A DNA stretch of 64,000 nt from Mesorhizobium sp. CA8 (GCF_020164955.1 NZ_JAIUHG010000004.1:124001-188000); one strand, 5' to 3'; shown: positions 49,601-58,985, numbered from the stretch's first letter. The notes: a model not told the origin generated them from the letters alone. A program made the numbers and translations.

Positions 49601-50156
49601 CGTAAAGGCCGTAGTCGATGATCTCCTGGACGCCGGCCGGATTGAGAATCGGCACCATAGTATCGACGAAGAGGAATTCGGTGGCATGCGCATTGGTCGA
49701 GGATTCGGCCATATGGTCGTCGCCCATCAGAGCGAGCACGCCGCCATTTCTCGACGAGCCGGCAAGATTGGCGTGGCGGAAGACGTCGCCGGAACGGTCG
49801 ACGCCCGGCCCCTTGCCGTACCAGACGGAAAAGACCCCGTCATGCGTGCCCTCGCCCAGCAATTCGGTCTGCTGAGAACCCCAGCATGCGGTGGCGGCGA
49901 GTTCCTCGTTGAGGCCGGGCTGGAAGACGATATCGGCGGCCGCAAGCTGCTTCTTGGCCCGCCACAGCTGCATGTCGAGGCCGCCCAGCGGCGAGCCGCG
50001 ATAGCCGGAGACGAAGCCCGCCGTGTTGAGGCCGGCCCGGCGGTCGCGCTCGCGCTGCATCAGAAGCATGCGCACGACCGCCTGCGCGCCGGACAGGAAG
50101 ATGCGCTCCTTGCCAAGGTCGAACTTGTCGTCGAGCGCGACGTCGTGCAGCGTCAT
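46683..50156 (-). CDS. Indolepyruvate ferredoxin oxidoreductase, fused alpha-gamma type
   Basis: Large enzyme (1157 residues) that oxidatively decarboxylates aryl-2-oxo acids to CoA esters, reducing ferredoxin. TPP domain starts FVSGYRGSPLGGLDMQLW; TPP-Mg region near residue 455 (GIGCHFMALWMDRN). One 4Fe-4S-type cluster motif, CEGCGDCGVRSNC, is near 632. The gamma domain starts GVGGTGVVTIGAVLGMAAHL near 724. The length is typical of aerobic proteobacterial single-chain forms. Stands alone; a lipoprotein gene lies 208 bases upstream. Confidence 0.94.
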   Translation of the reverse strand: MTLHDVALDDKFDLGKERIFLSGAQAVVRMLLMQRERDRRAGLNTAGFVSGYRGSPLGGLDMQLWRAKKQLAAADIVFQPGLNEELAATACWGSQQTELLGEGTHDGVFSVWYGKGPGVDRSGDVFRHANLAGSSRNGGVLALMGDDHMAESSTNAHATEFLFVDTMVPILNPAGVQEIIDYGLYGFAMSRFAGTWAAIKCVKDNIESTASVDASIERLGIVIPEFDMPPGGLNIRHEIDMLGQEERLHEYKRAAASAFIHANGLNRIVYSGGRNPKLGIITIGKSYLDVRQALEDIGVDEQGANRIGIRLFKVGCPWPLDFQHIAEFARGLDTIVVVEEKRSLIEVQLRENLYGTAIQPVIVGKKDERGDWLFPAKGALDPNEIAIALGERILRTIGPSEEIAARLAKLRQFQAMLADAVDIGSRTPFFCSGCPHNSSTKIPDGSIAAAGIGCHFMALWMDRNTVGFTAMGGEGAQWVGQAPFSKRDHIFQNLGDGTYNHSGVLAIRFALSSGANITYKILYNDAVAMTGGQPHEGGLTVDMIARQVRAEGVERIAVVTDEPDKYAGKADFPAGISIHHRDDLDLVQRELRGLKGVSVLIYDQTCAAEKRRRRKRGTFPDPDKRVFINELVCEGCGDCGVRSNCVSIQPVETEFGRKRRIDQSSCNKDFSCLNGFCPSFVTVHGGKIRKAEGIAGRADPLDGVPAPAEFRMGNQGWAAIIDGVGGTGVVTIGAVLGMAAHLEGKGCGMIDMAGLAQKGGSVFTHVRIAPTPDDIHAIRVSAGKADLVLGCDLVVSGAKKVLGAVREGHTIFLANTAEIMPGEFTRSADFSLPVERLKKAIRAAAGDDKAHFFDATRTASALFGNSLGANMFMLGFAFQHGGLPLSAEAVEKAIELNGEAVAMNIAAFRWGRRAAHQPDFVRGLVAQTGKPASKPAETLDDVIARRVAFLTAYQNAAYAKRYADRVATLGVAEAKAVPGSTAVTEAVAKNLFKLMAIKDEYEVARLYTDGTFAADLAQQFQSYDKLEFHLAPPILGRRGNDGKPRKSSFGPWMMKGFRLLAAMKGLRGTAFDLFGYTAERRMERQLLREYEADLDLIAGALAPGRVEAATALASVPALIRGYGHVRQASADKAAGERARLIERLAQAPAEPALRAAE

Positions 50157-50364
50157 CAGGTATTTCCTCTGCGGAGGCGCCTCAAATCAGGCAGCCAACG
50201 TCGGAGTGGGACGCCGCAGTCTTTCTTCCCTTGGCGGTGAGGTCAAACAAAATCGCAGAGGCCAAATAACACGCAACAAACGGTCTGGCGAGTGGCAAGC
50301 CCCGCACGCAAGAGCATGCTAACCGCTTCCGGAGGAACAAAAATTTCGCCCGGGTGTCCGCGTT

Positions 50365-50895
50365 TCACGTCGCTTTCGAGCAATCCGGCTTCTGCGCATC
50401 GGGCAGCCTGCCGTCAGAATGGCCGGCAAGGTCCGGGTTGAGCTCGTATTTCGGGCCGATCACCAATGGCCGGTCCGGCAGCATGGTCTGATCCTCCGAC
50501 GAGGTCATGGTGGTGTCGATGCTTTGCAGCAATGTGCCGCTCGCATCCTCGATGCGGATCGAGACTTTGTAGGGCTTGTCCTTGACCACGCAGGAGAGCG
50601 GCGGACTGGTCAGCGTGATATGGGGCAGCTTCGGCCAGATCTTCTGGTTGACGACGAGCGGGTCGCCGCCGGCCGGGTTCTGGAAGCTCACGACCGCGAC
50701 CTGGCCGTCGACCATCGGGCGCAGCGGCTTCAGCGTGATGACATAGGTGGCGATGGCGAGCCGGTAATTGAACTCGAACAGCTTGCCGGAGATGGCAAAG
50801 AGCTGGTCGTTGCCGGTGTCGCGGCAGGCGCCGAGCGTGACAGCGGCGACCAGGGCGGCGCCAAGGACGATCGAATGCGACAATTTCCTAAACAT
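50365..50895 (-). CDS. Predicted lipoprotein of unknown function
   Basis: Protein of 176 residues. Signal MFRKLSHSIVLGAALVAA then lipobox TLGAC, so membrane-anchored. The mature part has strands such as YVITLKPLRPMVDGQVAVVS and ITLTSPPLSCVVKDKPYKVS, with two Cys possibly paired. No known domain recognised. ATG 50895 overlaps the stop of the CGNR gene by 8 bases (ATGTTTAG); the frame continues upstream without family character. Confidence 0.78.
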   Translation of the reverse strand: MFRKLSHSIVLGAALVAAVTLGACRDTGNDQLFAISGKLFEFNYRLAIATYVITLKPLRPMVDGQVAVVSFQNPAGGDPLVVNQKIWPKLPHITLTSPPLSCVVKDKPYKVSIRIEDASGTLLQSIDTTMTSSEDQTMLPDRPLVIGPKYELNPDLAGHSDGRLPDAQKPDCSKAT

Positions 50896-51496
50896 TGGGA
50901 GCCTCCCTCGCCGCTGTACGGCGGCGGTAATAGCGGTTTGCCTTCTGGCGGTTGCCGCAAACGGCCATGTCGCACCAGAGGCGGCTGGCGTTGCGGCTGC
51001 GGTCGACAAACAGCCAGTTGCAATTGGGACATATCCGGAGCCGCGCCACCGTTTCGTCGCGCAACAGCGACAGCGCCGAGACGGCCAAAGCCGCCTCGAA
51101 GGCGATCGGCGTTTGCGGATCGCCGAAAGGCTGGCCCGGCGTCCCGATCTCGGTCGCGCTGCCGGACAGCCCGCTGGCGCAGGCCGTGAGGAAGTCCGGC
51201 AGGTGGCTGGTCGCCACCGCGCCATTCGACACGGCATGGCGAAACAGGCGATCGGTCGCCTCGCGGATCGAGATGACGATCGGTTTTATCTCGCCCGGTT
51301 CCGGCGCCTGCAGCCGCCGGCCGCCGAGCTCGGCGGCGCGAAAGCTGCTCGCCGCCTCGGCGAAGCGGGCGATCTCGGCCGGGTCGTCGAAACGGTCGAA
51401 GGACTTTTCCGGGTCGTTGCGCAGCACGACGGTGTTCGCCGTATCGAGCGCAAGGATGCCGCCGGTGAAGCGGTGTGGAGTCCAGGATACCGTCAT
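50888..51496 (-). CDS. CGNR zinc-finger / ABATE-domain regulator
   Basis: Protein of 202 residues. N-terminal ABATE domain (about 1-140, FTGGILALDTANTVVL, then FAEAASSFRAAE). C-terminal zinc finger: ICPNCNWLFVDRSRNASRLW then CDMAVCGNRQKANRYYRR, with four Cys and the family CGNR. These proteins are believed to bind DNA and act as ligand-sensing regulators. Starts 94 bases from a divergent LivH-type gene, with an inverted repeat between them, so it may control that gene. Confidence 0.9.
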   Translation of the reverse strand: MTVSWTPHRFTGGILALDTANTVVLRNDPEKSFDRFDDPAEIARFAEAASSFRAAELGGRRLQAPEPGEIKPIVISIREATDRLFRHAVSNGAVATSHLPDFLTACASGLSGSATEIGTPGQPFGDPQTPIAFEAALAVSALSLLRDETVARLRICPNCNWLFVDRSRNASRLWCDMAVCGNRQKANRYYRRRTAAREAPNV

Positions 51497-51502
51497 GACA
51501 GA

Positions 51503-51538
51503 AATCTAACCGATAAAACGTGTTTGACAAGTTAGATT
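51503..51538. promoter_or_regulatory. Inverted repeat in the CGNR/livH divergent promoter
   Basis: AATCTAAC (51503-51510) and GTTAGATT (51531-51538) are perfect 8-base arms 20 bases apart. A TTGACA (-35-like) hexamer lies within the spacer. A regulator binding here could close both promoters. The CGNR protein is the natural candidate. Confidence 0.5.
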
Positions 51539-51590
51539 CCGAATGCAACGGTCCGGATGGAGGTCAGGGTGCAGGACCCGAGGACGCCGC

Positions 51591-52496
51591 ATGCTCTATT
51601 TTTTCCAGCAGGTGCTGAACGGGCTGCATTCGGGCGCGCTCTATGCGCTGCTCGCCTTCGGCTATGTGCTGACCAACGGCATCCTGCATCGCACGAACCT
51701 GGCTTACGGCGCGCTGTTCGCCTTCTGCGGCCAGACGATGATCCTGACCGCCGCCTTCGGCTATCAGGCGCTGTGGCTGACGCTCGCCGCCGCGGTGACG
51801 CTCGGGGTGGCCGCGGCCATTCTCTATGCGGCGCTGATCAGTCACGTCCTGTCGCGCAGTGTCTTCGAGAGGCTCGCCGATCGCTCGCCCAACGCCATCG
51901 TGGTGACGACGCTCGGCATTCTCGTCTTCCTGTCGGAGGCGAGCCGCATCGCCGCCGACACGCATGACCTGTGGCTGCCGCCGATGCTCGCCAATCCCGT
52001 CACCTTTGCCCAGGGTAACGGCTTCAAGGTCACGCTCACCGTCATCCAGTTGCTCGACTGCGCGGGTGTCATCGCGGTGGTGGCGCTGGCGGCCTGGCTG
52101 TTTTCCCATTCGCGCTTCGGCCGCGCCTGGCGCGCCGTCTCCGACGATCCGAAAGCGGCGGCGATGTGCGGCGTCGATGTCACCGCCGTGTTCCGCCGCG
52201 CCGTGCTGTTCGGCGGCTTTTGCGCCGCCTTGGCCGGCGTCCTTGCCGGCGTCTATTACGGCAATGTCTCCTTTGGCACCGGACTGGTCTACGGTCTCAA
52301 AATCCTGTTCGTGACGGCGGTCGGCGGTTATCTGTCGCCGCTCAAGGCAGCGCTTGGCGCCGCGGCCTTCGGCATGGCGGAATCGCTCTGGGCCGGCTAT
52401 TTCCCGCTCGAATGGCGCGACGCCTGGATCTATCTCTTCCTCGTCGTCATGCTGGTGCTGATCGGCGCCGGGCGCGACCAGGCCAAGATCGCCTAA
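51591..52496 (+). CDS. LivH-type branched-chain amino acid ABC permease (lone gene)
   Basis: Permease of 301 residues with eight or so membrane spans: FFQQVLNGLHSGALYALLAF at the start, VSDDPKAAAMCGVDV in the middle loop, and LFVTAVGGYLSPLKAALGAA, as in LivH. GAGGA precedes ATG 51591. No LivM, ATPase or binding-protein gene follows (a TRAP transporter begins next), so the other parts must be elsewhere or it uses those of another transporter. Confidence 0.88.
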   Translation: MLYFFQQVLNGLHSGALYALLAFGYVLTNGILHRTNLAYGALFAFCGQTMILTAAFGYQALWLTLAAAVTLGVAAAILYAALISHVLSRSVFERLADRSPNAIVVTTLGILVFLSEASRIAADTHDLWLPPMLANPVTFAQGNGFKVTLTVIQLLDCAGVIAVVALAAWLFSHSRFGRAWRAVSDDPKAAAMCGVDVTAVFRRAVLFGGFCAALAGVLAGVYYGNVSFGTGLVYGLKILFVTAVGGYLSPLKAALGAAAFGMAESLWAGYFPLEWRDAWIYLFLVVMLVLIGAGRDQAKIA

Positions 52497-52740
52497 GCTC
52501 CCAGACTTTCGTTGCATGACGTTGCGTCACACGGCGGCATTCCGCCTTTGCGCGGCTTACCGATCGGTTTGCCGCGGCTTTGTCATGTTGACCTGCCGGG
52601 CCACGCACTGCATATCGTTGGGCCAAGCGGCGCGACGCCGGAGGGGAATCGGGCGCACCGCATGGCACTTTGAGTCTATGCATCGCGCTTTCCGAAAATC
52701 GAACGTGATTTTCGGGCTGATGCACGAGGGAGGACTATGC

Positions 52741-53346
52741 ATGGCAGGGCTGCTCGCTCTATCCAGGACGATCGACCGCATCAACGAGTTCATCGGCCGC
52801 TGGGTCTCGTGGCTGATCCTGCTCGCGATCCTGGTGAGCGCCGGCAATGCCGTCATCCGCAAGGTGTTCGACACCTCCTCCAACGCTTGGCTGGAGCTGC
52901 AATGGTACCTGTTCGGCGCCGCCTTCATGCTGGCCGCCGCCTACACGCTGAAGCAGAACGACCATATCCGCATTGACATCGTCTACGGCATGTTCTCGCG
53001 CCGCGTGCAGCACCGGATCGACCTCTTCGGCCATCTCTTTTTCCTGATGCCCTTCGTCGTGCTGATGGTGATCTATTTCGTACCTTACGTGTCGCTGTCC
53101 TTTCGCAGCGGCGAGATGTCGACCAATGCCGGCGGGCTGATCGTCTGGCCGGCCAAGGCCATCCTGCTCGTCGGCTTCTTCCTGCTCGCGCTGCAAGGGG
53201 TTTCCGAGATCATCAAGAAGATCGCCATCATGCGCGGCGACATGGACGACCCCACCCCCTTCATCTCGGCGCATGAGCAGGCCGAGCTCGAGGCCAAGGC
53301 GCTGGCCGAGGAAGCCAAGGCGCTCGCGGGCGAGGTCCGCTCATGA
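52741..53346 (+). CDS. dctQ: TRAP transporter small permease
   Basis: Four-span membrane subunit of a TRAP transporter, 201 residues. RINEFIGRWVSWLILLAILV starts the first span, and VFDTSSNAWLELQWYLFGAA is the family line. A charged, Ala/Glu-rich tail follows the last span. ATG 52741 with GGGAGG upstream is chosen; a long upstream extension to 52516 has no family character. It overlaps the large permease start by 4 bases (ATGA). Confidence 0.92.
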   Translation: MAGLLALSRTIDRINEFIGRWVSWLILLAILVSAGNAVIRKVFDTSSNAWLELQWYLFGAAFMLAAAYTLKQNDHIRIDIVYGMFSRRVQHRIDLFGHLFFLMPFVVLMVIYFVPYVSLSFRSGEMSTNAGGLIVWPAKAILLVGFFLLALQGVSEIIKKIAIMRGDMDDPTPFISAHEQAELEAKALAEEAKALAGEVRS

Positions 53347-55136
53347 TCGAATTCATCGCGCAGAACATGGCGCCGATCATGTTCGCGTCGCTGATCATCT
53401 TCCTGTTGATCGGCTACCCCGTCGCTTTCTCGCTCGCCGCCAACGGCCTGCTGTTCTTCTTCATCGGCGTGCTGGTCTCGCCCTACTCCGGCGGGTCGAT
53501 CAACCTCGCCTGGCCGCTGCTGCACGCGCTGCCGGACAATTTCTACGGCACCAGGGTGATGTCCAACGACACGCTGCTGGCGATCCCCTTCTTCACCTTC
53601 ATGGGCATCGTGCTTGAACGATCAGGCATGGCCGAGGACCTGCTCGACACGATCGGCCAGTTGTTCGGGCCGATCCGCGGCGGGCTTGCCTATGCGGTGA
53701 TCTTCGTCGGCGCGCTGCTTGCCGCAACGACCGGCGTGGTGGCGGCCTCCGTCATCGCCATGGGCCTGATCTCGCTGCCGATCATGCTGCGCTACGGCTA
53801 TGACCGCAGGGTGGCTTCCGGCGTCATCGCCGCGTCCGGCACCCTCGCCCAGATCATCCCGCCGTCGCTGGTGCTGATCGTGCTCGCCGACCAGCTGGGA
53901 CGCTCGGTCGGCGACATGTACGCCGGCGCGTTGATCCCCGGCCTCGTGCTGACCGGCATCTACATGCTCTACATCCTGATCATGTCGATCGTCCGGCCGA
54001 AATCGATGCCGGCGCTGCCGCTCGAAGCCCGCACGCTCGGTCACGGCGTGTTGTCGCTGATCGTGGCGCTGCTGGTCACCGGCGCCATCTCCTACGGCGC
54101 CTATCGCTACCTTGCCCCGACGCGGGGCGACAATGCCGACATCCTCGGTTTCGCCGTCGGCGTCATCGTCATCTATGTGGTCGCCATCCTCGACCAGCGC
54201 CTGCGTATCAACATGATGTCGAAACTGGCGCAACAGGTCGTGATCGTGCTGATCCCGCCGCTGGCGCTGATCTTCCTGGTGCTGGGCACGATCTTCCTCG
54301 GCATCGCCACGCCGACCGAAGGCGGCGCCATGGGCGCCGTCGGCGCGCTCATCATGGCGGCGATGAAGGGCCGCTTGACGAGGGACGTCATCAACCAGGC
54401 CCTGGCCTCGACAACCAGGCTTTCCTCATTCGTGCTGTTCATCCTGATCGGTGCACGCGTCTTTTCGCTCACCTTCTACGGCGTCAACGGCCATGTCTGG
54501 GTCGAGCATCTGTTGACCTCGCTTCCCGGCGGCGAGACCGGCTTCCTGATCGGCGTCAACATCCTGGTCTTCGTGCTTGCCTTCTTCCTCGATTTCTTCG
54601 AGCTTGCCTTCATCATCGTGCCGCTCCTGGCGCCGGCCGCCGACAAGCTCGGCATCGACCTGATCTGGTTCGGCGTGCTGCTCGGCGTCAACATGCAGAC
54701 CAGCTTCATGCATCCGCCCTTCGGCTTCGCGCTGTTCTACCTGCGCTCGGTCGCGGCCCGCGTGCCCTATCTCGACAGGATCACAGGCAAGCAGATCGCG
54801 CCGGTCAGCACCGGGCAGATCTATTGGGGCGCCGTGCCGTTCGTTTGTATCCAGGTGATCATGATCGGGCTCACCATCGCCTTCCCGCAGATGGTCATGC
54901 GCTACAAGGGCGCCGCGGTGGAGCCCAGCACCATCGACCTCAAGCTGCCGGACATGCCGTCGCTGTCGCCGCTCGGCACAGCCCCGGCGAACAACAACGG
55001 CGCGGCGCCGGCCAATGGCGGCGCCCCGGCGGCTCCCGGCACGCCCGACCTGTCGCAGCCGCCGAGCTTCGGCGATGCGCCGGCCAAGCCGGCGGCGCCG
55101 GCGCCCGACCTTTCTAAGCCGCCGAGTTTCAATTGA
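53343..55136 (+). CDS. dctM: TRAP transporter large permease, long form
   Basis: Main channel subunit, 597 residues, versus about 430 for DctM, fitting the longer mannitol/chloroaromatic and 2-oxoacid-type subfamily. SNDTLLAIPFFTFMGIVLER, ASGTLAQIIPPSLVLIVLAD and IFLGIATPTEGGAMGAVGAL are conserved DctM lines. The last 60 residues are Pro/Ala/Asn-rich and contain PDLSQPPSF and PDLSKPPSF, a near repeat, which is not typical. It follows dctQ; the binding-protein gene is not downstream but about 1.3 kb away in the opposite direction. Confidence 0.93.
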   Translation: MIEFIAQNMAPIMFASLIIFLLIGYPVAFSLAANGLLFFFIGVLVSPYSGGSINLAWPLLHALPDNFYGTRVMSNDTLLAIPFFTFMGIVLERSGMAEDLLDTIGQLFGPIRGGLAYAVIFVGALLAATTGVVAASVIAMGLISLPIMLRYGYDRRVASGVIAASGTLAQIIPPSLVLIVLADQLGRSVGDMYAGALIPGLVLTGIYMLYILIMSIVRPKSMPALPLEARTLGHGVLSLIVALLVTGAISYGAYRYLAPTRGDNADILGFAVGVIVIYVVAILDQRLRINMMSKLAQQVVIVLIPPLALIFLVLGTIFLGIATPTEGGAMGAVGALIMAAMKGRLTRDVINQALASTTRLSSFVLFILIGARVFSLTFYGVNGHVWVEHLLTSLPGGETGFLIGVNILVFVLAFFLDFFELAFIIVPLLAPAADKLGIDLIWFGVLLGVNMQTSFMHPPFGFALFYLRSVAARVPYLDRITGKQIAPVSTGQIYWGAVPFVCIQVIMIGLTIAFPQMVMRYKGAAVEPSTIDLKLPDMPSLSPLGTAPANNNGAAPANGGAPAAPGTPDLSQPPSFGDAPAKPAAPAPDLSKPPSFN

Positions 55137-55148
55137 GGTGACCGCGTC

Positions 55149-56177
55149 ATGAGAGCCGTCCGGCTGGAAGCAATCGGCAGCATCGCGCTTCGCGAGGTGG
55201 ACAAGCCTTCGCCGGGACCGGAGGATGTTCTGGTGCGCATCGAGGCCTGCGGCGTCTGCGGCACCGACCGGCACCTTTTCCATGGCGAGTTTCCCTGCGC
55301 GCCGCCGGTGACGCTCGGCCATGAATTCTCCGGCATCGTCGAAGCGATCGGCCAGGCGGTGTCGGGCATTGCCATCGGCGACCGCGTCACCGGCGATCCG
55401 AACATCGCCTGCGGGCGCTGCGCCCATTGCCATGCCGGCCGCGTCAATCTCTGCAGCAATCTGAGCGCCATCGGCATCCACCGCGACGGCGGTTTCGCCG
55501 ACTATGTGCTGATGCCGCACAAGCAAGCCTTCCGGCTGCCCCCAGACCTCAAGCCGACGCATGGCGCTTTCTGCGAGCCGCTCGCCTGCTGCCTGCACGG
55601 CGTCGACCTTGCCGCGATCCGGCCGGGCGCGTCGGTGGTGGTGCTGGGCGGCGGCGTCATCGGCCTGCTCGTCGTGCAGCTGGCCAAGCTCGCTGGCGCA
55701 GCGATCATCATCCTGTCGACCCGGCAGGCTTCGCGCCGCGCGCTCGCCGCGGAGCTCGGCGCGACCGCGACAATCGACCCAAGCACCGTCGACCCGATCG
55801 CGGCCGTCGCCGGGCCGAACGGCCTGGCCCCCGGCGGCGTCGACGTGGTGCTGGAATGCGCCGGCGTGCGCGACACGGTCGAGCAATCGATGCGGATGGC
55901 AAAGGCGGGCGGCACGGTTGTGATCGTCGGCGTCGTGCCGCAAGGCATGAAGGTGGAAATCGAGCCGTTCGATCTTTTGTTTCGCGAACTGAAGGTGCTC
56001 GGCTCCTTCCTCAATCCGTTCACGCATGCAAGGGCGGCGCAGCTGATCGCCTCCGGCGCGATCGAGGTCGACCGACTGATCTCAAGGCGAGTGAGCCTGG
56101 AGGAGGCGCCCGACGTAATCGCCAACCCGCCGGCGCCGGGTGAGGTCAAGGTGCTGGTGGTGCCGGGCCAAGGCTGA
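55149..56177 (+). CDS. Zinc-dependent alcohol dehydrogenase family protein
   Basis: Medium-chain dehydrogenase of 342 residues. Catalytic zinc ligands are in CGVCGTDRH and TLGHEFSG; the structural zinc site has four Cys in CGRCAHCHAGRVNLC. Rossmann motif VVVLGGGVIGLLVVQLAK. Sorbitol/threonine dehydrogenase-like by its pattern. It begins 13 bases after the TRAP large permease and is likely cotranscribed, so it may oxidise the imported substrate or a product of it. Substrate unknown. Confidence 0.9.
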   Translation: MRAVRLEAIGSIALREVDKPSPGPEDVLVRIEACGVCGTDRHLFHGEFPCAPPVTLGHEFSGIVEAIGQAVSGIAIGDRVTGDPNIACGRCAHCHAGRVNLCSNLSAIGIHRDGGFADYVLMPHKQAFRLPPDLKPTHGAFCEPLACCLHGVDLAAIRPGASVVVLGGGVIGLLVVQLAKLAGAAIIILSTRQASRRALAAELGATATIDPSTVDPIAAVAGPNGLAPGGVDVVLECAGVRDTVEQSMRMAKAGGTVVIVGVVPQGMKVEIEPFDLLFRELKVLGSFLNPFTHARAAQLIASGAIEVDRLISRRVSLEEAPDVIANPPAPGEVKVLVVPGQG

Positions 56178-56230
56178 CCCACGGCCCTTTGCCTTGAAAC
56201 GTTGGCGATTGGCGAAACCGCCGATGACGG

Positions 56231-56290
56231 CGCCCCTCTCCCCGTCCCTATGCGGGAGAGGGTGCCGGCAGGCAGGTGAGGGGCGGCGCC
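56231..56290. repeat. Intergenic REP-like element, unit A
   Basis: Contains CCCTCTCCC / GGGAGAGGG around an 11-base loop and ends GGTGAGGGGCGGCGCC. It is an inverted relative of the unit at 56352-56411 (shared blocks TCTCCCCGT, CCGGCAGG, TGAGGGGC). Confidence 0.7.
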
Positions 56291-56351
56291 GACGTCGGAT
56301 GTGTAAGGTGAGACCCAGATCGCGGCTCTAGGCGATTCAATCGCCGAAGCT

Positions 56352-56411
56352 GGCGCTGCCCCTCATTCCCCTGCCGGGACCTTCTCCCCGTATAGTGACG
56401 GGGAGAAGGGG
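56352..56411. repeat. Intergenic REP-like element, unit B (inverted relative of A)
   Basis: Holds a perfect 12-base stem, CCTTCTCCCCGT (56380-56391), loop ATAGTG, ACGGGGAGAAGG (56398-56409). The two units face each other between convergent genes and may also work as transcript end signals. Confidence 0.75.
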
Positions 56412-56420
56412 CTAATCTTC

Positions 56421-57575
<1,155 letters not shown>

Positions 57576-57776
57576 CTATGCCCGGGCCGGTTGGGGAGAA
57601 ACATACACAGGCAAGAAGTCGAGTCCAGCGCTGCGGGCCAAGGTTGCAGCCATTCAGCGGCCCACTGCAACTATAGTCTAACATTCTCTTGTCTGGCCCA
57701 TGCGAGGCGGCGAAACTTGCCATGGAAAAGCCGCGACGGATCGCTTATTTTATAGGCAGAACAATTCCTTGGCCTG

Positions 57777-58568
57777 ATGGAAACCAAACCCAAAATGCAG
57801 CAGCCGCTCGTCGCAGTCTCGTCCGACGTCCGCCAGTTCGACAACTACACCTGGCATGCAGCACCCCAGCAATATCTGGAAGCGGCGGTCACTGGCGCCG
57901 GCGTGTTCCCGCTGCTGGTGCCGTCCTTCCGCGACCGGCTCGACCTCGACGAATTGCTGTCGTCTGTCGATGGCGTCATGCTGACGGGTTCGAAGTCCAA
58001 CGTCCATCCCTCGCTTTACGACGGCGACCCGAGCGAGGCCAACGGCCCTTACGATCCGGCGCGCGACGCCACAACGCTGCCGCTGGTCCGTAAGGCGCTC
58101 GAGCGCGGCGTGCCGCTGCTTGCCATCTGCCGCGGTATCCAGGAGCTGAACGTTGCGCTCGGCGGCACGCTGGGCACCGAAATCCAGGAGCGCGAAGGCT
58201 CGCTCGACCATCGCGCGCCGGTGAGCGACAATCAGGATGAGCGCTTCGCTATCCACCAGACGATCTCGATCAAGCCGGGGAGTTGCCTTGCCGGCGTGTT
58301 CGGTGCCGGCGAGATCAAGGTGAATTCGCTGCACCGACAGGGAATCGATCGGCTCGGCTCGAAACTGCAAATCGAGGCTTTGGCCACCGACGGCACGATC
58401 GAAGCGGTCTCGGTCAAGGATGCGCGGGCCTTCGCGGTCGGCGTGCAGTGGCACCCTGAATACTGGGTGAAGTCGGACAGCAATTCCGCCAAGATCTTCA
58501 AGGCCTTCGGCGATGCCGTGCGGCTGCACGCGGCGGCGAAAACGGGCGCCCGCGCCGCGGCGGAATAA
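57777..58568 (+). CDS. PuuD-like gamma-glutamyl-GABA hydrolase family protein
   Basis: Class-I glutamine-amidotransferase-like hydrolase of 263 residues. Nucleophile Cys in AICRGIQELN, then the His-x-Glu in VQWHPEYW; GVMLTGSKSNVHP is the oxyanion-region line. PuuD cuts gamma-glutamyl-GABA in putrescine breakdown. No other puu genes are near, so substrate could be another gamma-glutamyl compound. ATG at 57777 is taken; MQQPLVAVSS starts seven residues later. Confidence 0.88.
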   Translation: METKPKMQQPLVAVSSDVRQFDNYTWHAAPQQYLEAAVTGAGVFPLLVPSFRDRLDLDELLSSVDGVMLTGSKSNVHPSLYDGDPSEANGPYDPARDATTLPLVRKALERGVPLLAICRGIQELNVALGGTLGTEIQEREGSLDHRAPVSDNQDERFAIHQTISIKPGSCLAGVFGAGEIKVNSLHRQGIDRLGSKLQIEALATDGTIEAVSVKDARAFAVGVQWHPEYWVKSDSNSAKIFKAFGDAVRLHAAAKTGARAAAE

Positions 58569-58583
58569 ACATTCCCTTTAAAT

Positions 58584-58985
58584 TCAGTTCTCGCTGTCGC
58601 TGTTCAACGCCAGCAGCGGCGCGGCCGGGGCGTAGGATTCGTAGCCGTCGCCATCGGCAACACCGAAGGTGACGATCGGATCGACGCCGTTCTCGCTGAA
58701 AGCGACCGGGCCGTCCGCCTGCTCGCGCCAGAATTTAACCCGCTTGATGCCGGGCATCAGCTTGCGGCAGCCCGGAGCGATGTCGAGACGCGACAGGCCG
58801 TCGGAGACCGGAGCTCCCCGCTGTACTGCGCAGGCGGCTTCATCGCAATTGGCCGTCAATCGATAGCTGCTCGACGAGGCGGTCTCGACAGCCGTGCCCT
58901 GGCCCTCGCCGTCATAGAGGACATGCGCCCCCCGAACAACGCAACCAACCCGGCAACCAGCTTCACGCCGCTTCTCCACACTCAA
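58584..58985 (-). CDS. Small secreted Inh-like protein, probably frameshifted near its N-terminus
   Basis: The reading frame gives 133 residues; from about residue 20 it looks real, with YRLTANCDEAACAVQRG, DIAPGCRKLMPGIKRVKFW and DPIVTFGVADGDGYES, a pattern like the AprI/Inh protease-inhibitor fold with a Cys pair. The first 20 residues look wrong. A GTG at 58966, with GGAGAA upstream, starts KLVAGLVALFGG in another frame, a plausible export signal. This frame would join the body if a run of six G (58928-58933) had seven. Indel, phase variation or base-call error are possible. Confidence 0.6.
   Translation of the reverse strand: MSVEKRREAGCRVGCVVRGAHVLYDGEGQGTAVETASSSSYRLTANCDEAACAVQRGAPVSDGLSRLDIAPGCRKLMPGIKRVKFWREQADGPVAFSENGVDPIVTFGVADGDGYESYAPAAPLLALNSDSEN

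Noticed and set aside
54426..56027. 533-codon minus-strand frame opposite dctM and adh
   Set aside because: Spans two unrelated plus-strand genes and has shadow-like composition.
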